Virus record (IMG/VR): IMGVR_UViG_3300044985_000154 | Span: 1-25,738 of that record | Source of the DNA: a virus | DNA: 25,738 nucleotides | Reading direction: 5' to 3' (one strand) | Part shown: one piece after another, positions 1-5,325 of the stretch | Layout of the letters: each line of letters begins with the position of its first letter | Position numbering within the stretch: position 1 is the first letter of the stretch | Made by a program: the position numbers and the translations under genes | Notes under the pieces: generated by a model | Told to the model about the DNA's origin: nothing | The model's database searches: none | Seen by the model: only the letters and a program-made list of their open reading frames with translations

Positions 1-1182
1 CATATGAGCACGGTTCTGAGTTAATCGGGCTTGAGATTCATCAGCGAGACGAAGATATTTTTGATACATCTCGTCCCATACTTCATCACTAATATTATCG
101 AAATCTCTACCAAGCCGTTTCTTTTCAGCAACTAAATATTTAATTCTATCCAGATTTTGTTGACCTAAATAATTACCTTGCTTTTTATATAAGTTATATA
201 ATTTTGTATGTTCATTATTTAATTTATTATATATTTTTGTGTGAATGCCTTGAACACTACCGCCAGGAGCCATCTTTTCAATAGATGATATAGCATGTTG
301 AGTCTCGTGCTGGGCAGTACTCTGCATTTCCTTAGCAAAGTCTGGCCCCCTATTCTGAATTTCAATTACGTCGTCAGTTCTATTATAAGAACCTCTTGGG
401 CCAGGATCAAAAAGAGATCGAATTCCAGTATGTCCCATAGGATCATATTGTTCAGAGTACGGGCTATTGATCATACGCTCATCGTGACGAGTAATACCAC
501 CTCTACCAACTCTGTCGAGCTCTTGTAGATAAGGATCTGTTCTCATAGTATTTTCATATAAATTTATATCACCAGCACTTTCTTTCCATGCACTTGACTC
601 AAGTTGTCGTTGGGCACTAGCTAATTCGTCACTATCAATATATCGTTCAGCACCATGAGCTTTCTCCCAACGAGGTTTTCCATCAGGATGTTCTAACCAC
701 CATTTAGTTCTAGCAAAGATTTGAGCTTCAGTAGCGCCATCTTTCTTCATTCTTTCTGCAAGGTTGAGTTTTGTTATATCAGCACCCTTAGCTCTTAAAC
801 CCATTATATAACCTGATTCAGCAGCTCCAGAAGTTCCTTGCTTGAATAAATCTTTAATGCCTTCTTTAGCCATTTTCTTACCGAGAATAGCACCAGGGAA
901 AGCAATTTCCGCTATGTCCATCATTCTAGGGTCTAACTTGCCTCCATGACCAGTAGGCTGGATCATAGACTTACCCCAGGACATTTCATTAAGCATCTCA
1001 GGAGCCTGCTGAAAGAGTAGTTCACCCAGGCCGACCTTTCCTCCAATATCAGTAAAAGGTATCTCACCTGATATCGTTACATTATCCATAAAGCTACGCG
1101 CTTTACCTGCACCTTTGCCTAGACTGCCTAAAAGACGTTCTATAGATGACTGAGGCTGAGATTCGGCGTAACCGTAACCCAT
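1..1182 (-). CDS. Virion/polyvalent-type protein with zincin-like HExxH motif (3' part beyond window)
   Basis: This reading frame starts with ATG at 1182 and stays open to base 1, giving 394 residues without a stop; the C-terminal part lies outside the window. The start overlaps the terminase stop by one base (TAATG), so the two are probably translationally coupled. Residues 292-296 read HETQH, followed by AI and, about 12 residues on, GG; residues 379-386 read LADESQAR. This resembles the HExQHAI...GG and later E-x-x-AR signature I recall from metallopeptidase-like domains of large phage polyvalent and ejection proteins, with E382 as a candidate third metal ligand. The first part (about 1-130) is Gly- and Lys-rich and resembles phage internal virion proteins. 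Position beside the terminase fits a structural or ejected protein. Peptidase activity is an inference from the motif; the gene itself is well supported. Confidence 0.85.
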   Translation of the reverse strand, partial: MGYGYAESQPQSSIERLLGSLGKGAGKARSFMDNVTISGEIPFTDIGGKVGLGELLFQQAPEMLNEMSWGKSMIQPTGHGGKLDPRMMDIAEIAFPGAILGKKMAKEGIKDLFKQGTSGAAESGYIMGLRAKGADITKLNLAERMKKDGATEAQIFARTKWWLEHPDGKPRWEKAHGAERYIDSDELASAQRQLESSAWKESAGDINLYENTMRTDPYLQELDRVGRGGITRHDERMINSPYSEQYDPMGHTGIRSLFDPGPRGSYNRTDDVIEIQNRGPDFAKEMQSTAQHETQHAISSIEKMAPGGSVQGIHTKIYNKLNNEHTKLYNLYKKQGNYLGQQNLDRIKYLVAEKKRLGRDFDNISDEVWDEMYQKYLRLADESQARLTQNRAHM

Positions 1183-2681
1183 TAGACTATCCCTCTGCGG
1201 GCTTCAGATTGATCTATGGGTTTCGTAGTGTATCCACCTATTACTCGATCCCCACCCACGGCTCCCAGGAAAAGATACTGGCAAGCATCTGCGACGTGGG
1301 AATACCTACCTTTGTCGGGTTTGTCTTGGAATCGTTCTTGTCCGGAGACTTGCATTCTTTTGTACTTATAGCCTCCAGAGCAAGCTTTTCTAAGCATCTT
1401 GGCTTTTGGTCCGAGCATAAATGCTGGACTACCTTTGAAATCGAGCCGTTGCATATAGTCTGCCACTGCTTCTCGACGTATGATAAAATCGTTGGTGTAG
1501 GTAGGCCACGCCTCAATCTGTTGATTCCATAAGATTTGGAAGGGTGTGATTTCGTCAGTCTGAGCTCGCTGCTCTCCTGCGGGGTCAGCATAGATTTCGA
1601 GCTGGCATCCGCAGTATTCTCTGTTAAGTTTTTCATGTAATAGTTTCCCGAAAGACACTGCACCCATATCGAAGGTGCATAATTCGTCGATTATTTGGAA
1701 CTGACCAGACGCCGTAATCTGTCCAATAACTGCGGCAGGGGTAAGACCAAAGTCAATTCCCACGTATATTGTACCAGAGCCTGCGAGTGGGAGTTCCTTT
1801 GAGGTATGATGGATATCATCTTTATACTCAGGCCAAACCGGTTTACCGTCTGCGATGAAGCCGTATTGCCCGTGAACGTAGACATTTATCCACTCCTGGT
1901 CTTTACCTTGAACAATATTGTTATAATAGCCTGGTACTAAATTGCGGAGGTTTTCCGCTTGATCTGATTTCGCCGACGGTTGGTGATAGAGACTGAACCC
2001 GCTTGGTTTGGTTTCTTCGAATAGTGTATACCACCAATGGTCAGAATCTGGCGGATTAGAATCGAGGATGATTCCAATCCAAGGTAAGTAAGCCTTAAGT
2101 CTGTCGGGAAGGTCGGCAAAGGTACAGTCTCCGTCCATAAGCATATAGACTTCATCTAAGACTTCCTCCGGGATGTCGAATTCGGTAAATGCTGGATATC
2201 TCCCAACACGTCCTTGTAACATATCAAGTACTTGCTTCGGGATCTCCCTACCTTCATTGATCCACCCACCAGTAAGTTCAAGGCTAAGGAGTTTCTTGAT
2301 GTCGTCTGGGCGATCCAACGCTCTAAACAAGACTTCAAGATAGAGTTGCGTGCCGTCATCTAATTTCCTGTCAAGGGTCCACTTCATATCCATGGCTCGA
2401 TAATGACCAATATCTCTAGGAAACCAATCGAACCAGGTTTGCATAGTGGTATCAATCAATTCTCGATATGTATTACGAATAATTGCCCATCTTGATTTTC
2501 GGATACCATCAGGGTATTCATCATTATAAATGATTTTCTGTTCGCAGCTCCGCTTCATTACGTCCGCGCAGCAAGCAACAGATTTCCCGCTTCCGATTGG
2601 TCCAATCAAACCTCGAACAAAATCGTCCGAGGCATGAAAGTTCTCCATGGTATAAGAAGGAAGATAGACGACTTCACCCAT
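1182..2681 (-). CDS. terL: Terminase large subunit (ATPase/nuclease)
   Basis: The 499-residue product is the DNA-packaging motor and headful/terminus nuclease, acting at the procapsid portal. Walker A is GPIGSGKS at 27-34. The Walker B/catalytic region is ELTGGWINEGREI, around 135-147, with the glutamate in WINE (140-143). The C-terminal RNase H-like nuclease shows the expected acidic residues: D310 in YVGIDFG, D366 in IYADPAG and D465 in SHVADACQYL. The length is normal for the family. It starts one base after the stop of the upstream small gene, and its stop overlaps the next gene's start (TAATG), so it belongs to a leftward packaging/virion operon. No key residue is missing. The family assignment is firm; the packaging type (cos or pac) cannot be read from it. 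Confidence 0.97.
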   Translation of the reverse strand: MGEVVYLPSYTMENFHASDDFVRGLIGPIGSGKSVACCADVMKRSCEQKIIYNDEYPDGIRKSRWAIIRNTYRELIDTTMQTWFDWFPRDIGHYRAMDMKWTLDRKLDDGTQLYLEVLFRALDRPDDIKKLLSLELTGGWINEGREIPKQVLDMLQGRVGRYPAFTEFDIPEEVLDEVYMLMDGDCTFADLPDRLKAYLPWIGIILDSNPPDSDHWWYTLFEETKPSGFSLYHQPSAKSDQAENLRNLVPGYYNNIVQGKDQEWINVYVHGQYGFIADGKPVWPEYKDDIHHTSKELPLAGSGTIYVGIDFGLTPAAVIGQITASGQFQIIDELCTFDMGAVSFGKLLHEKLNREYCGCQLEIYADPAGEQRAQTDEITPFQILWNQQIEAWPTYTNDFIIRREAVADYMQRLDFKGSPAFMLGPKAKMLRKACSGGYKYKRMQVSGQERFQDKPDKGRYSHVADACQYLFLGAVGGDRVIGGYTTKPIDQSEARRGIV

Positions 2682-2682
2682 T

Positions 2683-3054
2683 TTAATTTATCGTCTTACC
2701 AGCTGATTCCTTGCCGAATGAGAAAGAGAATGAGCCTGAAGAATCACCTTCAACTTCGCCCTCAAATTCTTTCGCGAATCTGCGCAGATATGCCATGGCC
2801 GCCGCTTGTCCCTGCCTTCCTTTGGTAGATTCAACCAAGTTATCTATGACTGTTTTAACCGTCATCCCGCGCCCATAGGCATAAAATTCCGCGAAGTAAG
2901 TCAGCTCAGTATCAGACAAATCTTTCTCACGGATAGAGAGTGTTGCCAAGATTTCTTCCTTGCTCATACCAGCGGCCATCTCTTTGATAGTCATAAGCGT
3001 GGTATAATCAAGAATATCCATCTTTGGTACATCACGTGGTAGAGATTTAAGCAT
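2683..3054 (-). CDS. Probable terminase small subunit
   Basis: The 123-residue protein lies directly upstream of the large terminase, with a single base between stop and start. The start is supported by an AAGGA ribosome site about 8 bases upstream on the minus strand. Residues about 20-75 look like packed helices (TIKEMAAGMSKEEILATLSI, then a Leu/Thr-rich helix), as expected for the DNA-binding part of small terminases. The C-terminal tail is low in complexity, with alternating Ser and Phe (GSFSFSFGK). I do not see a diagnostic family motif. The assignment rests on position, size and the helix-turn-helix-like N-terminal half. It is the first gene of the leftward operon and faces the structured non-coding region at 3055-3820. 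Confidence 0.65.
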   Translation of the reverse strand: MLKSLPRDVPKMDILDYTTLMTIKEMAAGMSKEEILATLSIREKDLSDTELTYFAEFYAYGRGMTVKTVIDNLVESTKGRQGQAAAMAYLRRFAKEFEGEVEGDSSGSFSFSFGKESAGKTIN

Positions 3055-3364
3055 TACTTTATCCTTTATTAGGAAACTCTAATATACTTTTGATAGTACC
3101 TGAAAAATTCAGGAAAGTCTAGTAATTTCGAAATTTTTTAAAAAATAATTTCAGTGCTTAAGAGAGTCAAAGATGTTCTGAGAGGAAGAACAAGCAGTGG
3201 GAAAAAGTGGGAGAATTGTGAGAGCAAGCCCTCAATCTCTTTTCCTTTTTCATTCACCCCCACCCCATGCGATGTTGCGCATTAACAGAGTTAATGATGT
3301 AGCTGAATGCTTTGTTCATAAGCCTGGTTAATGATCGAGAACAAAGAGAGAACCAAGCTGAGGT

Positions 3365-3401
3365 ATAGGCTGCGCCTATGTTATCTATAGGCTGCGCCTA
3401 T
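3365..3401. repeat. Tandem identical 15-bp hairpins (ATAGGC-TGC-GCCTAT)
   Basis: Two identical copies at 3365-3379 and 3387-3401 lie with starts 22 bases apart, about two helical turns. Each can form a 6-bp stem with a TGC loop, as DNA cruciform or RNA. The flanking T before and G after each copy are also shared. Their identity and phasing suggest binding sites for a protein, or small functional hairpins. Confidence 0.8.
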
Positions 3402-3700
3402 GGCTGGACAAGCAGGGGATGGGTGGCGATAGCTATAAGCTATAGATAAAGGACAGTTGATAGTCATTAGCTATTGGATACCCAGGTCGCGAATAGGTAA
3501 GTAAGTGTCGCACTTAGGATAGGATAAATTAGACATCTGCGTAAAAAAGGTTTATCCTTACTGCTCGCAGGATGCGGAGAAGGAAGGAAGCGAGGGAGGC
3601 GAAGGACTCGCATAGTTTCCGCAGGCAGGAAGGTCAGCTTTGACCGCGCAGAAAATACTAGGGGATAGGGAATCCAGAGGCTAGTACAGGATAGGCGCGA

Positions 3701-3813
3701 TAGCTCGAACCTCTAGCGCGAGCTAGGTATAAAATCCCCTCATGGAACGGGTATACATTTAATACCCTAAACCCGTTAGCAATCCTGTTAGCGGTAATTC
3801 CTTACTAGGGAAT
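3701..3813 (+). promoter_or_regulatory. Structured leader before the gene at 3821
   Basis: A 7-bp stem TAGCTCG/CGAGCTA (3701-3707/3719-3725) is followed by an AT-rich TATAAAA at 3728-3734, a possible -10 element without a clear -35. Downstream, AACGGGT (3746-3752) can pair with ACCCGTT (3771-3777), or GGGTAT (3749-3754) can pair with ATACCC (3762-3767). These two stems are mutually exclusive. The hexamer GTTAGC repeats at 3775 and 3787. A last hairpin, ATTCC/GGAAT (3797-3801/3809-3813), buries the AGGG ribosome site of the next gene. Together these suggest structure-controlled expression; the control itself is inferred. Confidence 0.5.
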
Positions 3814-3820
3814 ATATATC

Positions 3821-4258
3821 ATGTCAGAAGCAAAAGAAGTAAACGTACTCCACGGAGTCAAGCGTAGCGAGATAGTTAATCTCGACAAAAACCAGGCGTT
3901 CAAATTCATGATGATCGAAAAAGATCTCGAACATGATGTTGCGAACAAAGTCTGGGCTTTATTCGGTACAAAGAATAAAGGCGGAGTTTTTGGTGTCTTC
4001 CTCAAGTTTTGCGAGGAAAAGCCACAAACAGCGTACGATCTCGCAGAGTTCGTGATGAGCGATAAAAGCTCACCAAATGAAGTTCGGTGGTTCAATCAGC
4101 GGGATTCTATCCGCAAATTAGCGGTAGCGGTATTTGTTAAACTCGGTCAAGAGTTTACCGAAAAGGCCGTTACAGAAGCCCAGGTCAAGAAAATGGAAGC
4201 AATCGTTAAAAAGGTTGCGGAAGTTAACAAAGCCAAGAAAGCTGCTAAGGCCAAGTAG
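3821..4258 (+). CDS. Lysine-rich early protein with RWFNQ..xIRK motif
   Basis: The 145-residue protein is of unknown function. It starts at ATG 3821 after an AGGG ribosome site, at the end of a long structured leader, and heads a short operon. Most of the chain looks helical, and the last about 25 residues are Lys/Ala-rich, ending KKAAKAK like a histone- or nucleic-acid-binding tail. Residues 89-100 read RWFNQRDSIRKL. The protein encoded at 14504-15109 has RWFNQQNAIRKM at a comparable C-terminal position (8 of 12 identical), so the two are probably related. Its codons appear more GC-rich than those of most neighbours, consistent with high expression or a different origin. A role in coating or organising DNA is only a suggestion from the basic tail. 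Confidence 0.9.
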   Translation: MSEAKEVNVLHGVKRSEIVNLDKNQAFKFMMIEKDLEHDVANKVWALFGTKNKGGVFGVFLKFCEEKPQTAYDLAEFVMSDKSSPNEVRWFNQRDSIRKLAVAVFVKLGQEFTEKAVTEAQVKKMEAIVKKVAEVNKAKKAAKAK

Positions 4259-4318
4259 ATGTTTACGGCGATACTTGTAATCGTCTTAATCATCGCAATT
4301 ATCTTATTACCGGACTAG
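4259..4318 (+). CDS. 19-aa hydrophobic microprotein
   Basis: The ATG follows the preceding TAG stop with no gap (TAGATG), so translation would be by coupling. An AAGG lies 8 bases upstream inside the previous gene. The peptide MFTAILVIVLIIAIILLPD is almost entirely aliphatic and long enough to span a membrane once. A second similar peptide lies at 4479. Together with the hydrophobic peptide at 12450 this suggests real small membrane proteins rather than chance, but there is no homology evidence. Confidence 0.55.
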   Translation: MFTAILVIVLIIAIILLPD

Positions 4319-4362
4319 TAAATAATAGGGAGCAAGGACGCTCCCGCCAATAGGAAATAGAC

Positions 4363-4482
4363 ATGAAAACAGAACAAACCGAAGTAACAGAAACCCTTCA
4401 AGTTTGGGCTATTCCGAAAGCATCATGGACTATGGAGCAAGATCCACATCAGCTTCCATTCCGCTATGAAGCGAGAAAGTGA
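4363..4482 (+). CDS. 39-aa hypothetical protein
   Basis: The frame starts at ATG 4363 with AGGAA at 4352-4356 as a ribosome site, 6 bases upstream. The peptide is polar, begins MKTEQTEVTETLQVW, and has two Trp and several Pro residues. It shows no recognisable domain. Its stop overlaps the GTG start of the next microprotein (GTGA), so the two are coupled. It lies between two hydrophobic microproteins in a unit closed by a strong terminator. Confidence 0.6.
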   Translation: MKTEQTEVTETLQVWAIPKASWTMEQDPHQLPFRYEARK

Positions 4483-4544
4483 GCATTGTATTTATAGTGC
4501 TCATCGTAATGCTGTTGGCTCATATCGCATCAGTATTTTGGTAA
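4479..4544 (+). CDS. 21-aa hydrophobic microprotein (GTG start)
   Basis: A GTG start overlaps the preceding TGA by four bases (GTGA), the classic arrangement for reinitiation. The 21 residues begin MSIVFIVLIVMLLAH and form one potential membrane helix. It ends seven bases before a strong intrinsic terminator, as the last gene of the unit. There is no family assignment. Confidence 0.5.
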   Translation: MSIVFIVLIVMLLAHIASVFW

Positions 4545-4550
4545 CAAACC

Positions 4551-4588
4551 GACCCGTTCAGCCGAGAGGTTGAGCGGGTCTTTTTTTT
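4551..4588 (+). terminator. Rho-independent terminator
   Basis: A 13-bp stem (4551-4563 paired with 4568-4580, with two G-T pairs) is capped by a GAGA tetraloop and followed by eight T residues at 4581-4588. The outer stem is GACCCG/CGGGTC. It ends the rightward unit begun at 3821 and precedes the convergent RusA gene. Confidence 0.95.
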
Positions 4589-4656
4589 GTTCCTGGCTGG
4601 CCGATGTAGTAGCGCCTGATACTAAATTGACATTATGAAATTTTTCTGTACGTGAC

Positions 4657-5037
4657 TTAAATTGGCATTATTGGTCCAGCCTCACTTATCTCAATTCTAA
4701 CACTTCCTAATTTAACAACCTCACCTCTGTAAATATGTAGCTGATCTATTAGTACATCATCGGTCCAAAGGCCGGCCTCAGTTAGTGCATCAAGTAGCCC
4801 CTTCATATAATTATCCAAATCCCGCTTTCTTCTATCCGGTGGGTACAGATATACCTCCATAAATATTGGCTCATCTATTGTGTCCAGATTAGCAGCCTGA
4901 ACCATCAAACAGTCCTCTACATCCTGCCGGAACACTCTCACTCTCTTATCCAAATACCGCTGTCCTTGTCTGGTCATCTTATAATAATTATTGATAGTTG
5001 GTGGCCAGGGTAAATGTAATACTATATCTTCTGTCAT
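4657..5037 (-). CDS. rusA: RusA-family Holliday junction resolvase
   Basis: The 126-residue protein matches the RusA endodeoxyribonuclease family, which cuts Holliday junctions as a dimer. The N-terminal PWPPTINNYYK (10-20) is the typical RusA opening. The core at 67-101 (PPDRRKRDLDNY...GLLDAL...GLWTDDVLIDQL) contains the acidic catalytic set, likely D73, D75 and D94, with K79 in the conserved KGLLDAL segment. The length is normal (E. coli RusA is about 120 residues). The start at 5037 has GAGG about 11 bases upstream. It is transcribed leftward, downstream of a repeat-rich region that may be an origin, and is convergent with the unit ending at 4588. It probably resolves recombination or replication intermediates before packaging. 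Confidence 0.95.
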   Translation of the reverse strand: MTEDIVLHLPWPPTINNYYKMTRQGQRYLDKRVRVFRQDVEDCLMVQAANLDTIDEPIFMEVYLYPPDRRKRDLDNYMKGLLDALTEAGLWTDDVLIDQLHIYRGEVVKLGSVRIEISEAGPIMPI

Positions 5038-5083
5038 ACTCGTTTTACCTCATGTTGTGTTAATAAGGATTATTTTGATTGCA

Positions 5084-5124
5084 TCCTTAGCTAATCCTTA
5101 GCTAATCCTTAGATAGATCCTTAG
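5084..5124. repeat. Direct array of four TCCTTAG repeats
   Basis: Copies of TCCTTAG start at 5084, 5095, 5106 and 5118, at spacings of 11, 11 and 12 bases, so all lie on about the same face of the helix. The second and third copies share the longer unit CTAATCCTTAG. This is typical of iterons or operator arrays. The array lies just upstream of the RusA start (5037, minus strand) and mirrors the inverted array at 5272-5309. Confidence 0.85.
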
Positions 5125-5271
5125 TAAATATATATATATATCATACACTTACGTAAGTTTTAGTCAAAGTAAGGATTAGTTGAGTGTGGGGACAGCCAAG
5201 CGAGCACACCCGCGCCGATCCGTCCTAAAATCCTTAAAGTACCTTAAGTTACTGAAATCTATAAGAAAAGA
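5125..5271. other. Candidate origin core: AT tract, palindrome and GC block between inverted iteron arrays
   Basis: Between the two repeat arrays lie an alternating (AT)7 run at 5128-5141, a perfect 12-bp palindrome ACTTACGTAAGT at 5147-5158, a GC-rich block at about 5187-5224, and a CTTA-rich segment around 5225-5250. No open reading frame of note is present. An easily melted AT tract flanked by phased repeats, next to a primase-helicase gene, is the usual layout of a phage or plasmid origin. The assignment is an inference from layout. Confidence 0.55.
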
Positions 5272-5322
5272 CTAAGGATTTACTAAGGATAGCTAAGGAC
5301 TACTAAGGATTTAGATCCTTAG
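5272..5322. repeat. Inverted array of CTAAGGA repeats (complement of TCCTTAG)
   Basis: CTAAGGA starts at 5272, 5283, 5293 and 5303 (spacings 11, 10 and 10), the reverse complement of the left array. One TCCTTAG copy follows at 5316-5322. The last two copies form an 8-bp hairpin, CTAAGGAT/ATCCTTAG with loop TTAG, at 5303-5322. The array ends three bases from the stop codon of the primase-helicase gene (5326), so the hairpin could also act on the 3' end of that mRNA. Confidence 0.85.
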
Positions 5323-5325
5323 AAG

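Larger units (their letters stand above)
3055..3820. other. Non-coding divergent region rich in short perfect hairpins
   Basis: This 766-base stretch separates the leftward terminase unit from the rightward gene at 3821. I found no convincing open reading frame in it. It contains five perfect dyads with 6-bp arms and a 3-base loop: 3099-3113 (CCTGAA/TTCAGG, loop AAA), 3281-3295 (ATTAAC/GTTAAT, loop AGA), 3365-3379 and 3387-3401 (ATAGGC/GCCTAT, loop TGC), and 3502-3516 (TAAGTG/CACTTA, loop TCG). It also has a 5-3-5 dyad at 3433-3445, an 8-bp dyad CTTTGTTC/GAACAAAG at 3310-3317/3339-3346, and GGTCA/TGACC with a 4-base loop at 3632-3645. A 12-bp palindrome AATTTCGAAATT lies at 3124-3135. Composition changes from AT-rich (3060-3160) to GC-rich (3540-3730). 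It may hold promoters, a packaging site or structured leader RNA. Confidence 0.8.

Noticed and set aside
1146-1532. Long plus-strand frame of 128 codons over the terminase gene
   Set aside because: It lies opposite a clearly coding terminase with all motifs, lacks a ribosome site and shows no protein-like features.
3701-3725. tRNA T-arm-like sequence around GCTCGAACC
   Set aside because: No cloverleaf can be made with the flanks.
4627-4655. Perfect -35-like TTGACA at 4627-4632 on the plus strand
   Set aside because: No -10 element at 16-18 bases, and it would transcribe antisense into RusA.
5084-5322. CRISPR array
   Set aside because: Repeats are 7 bp with 3-5 base gaps and an inverted second block; there are no spacer-sized units.
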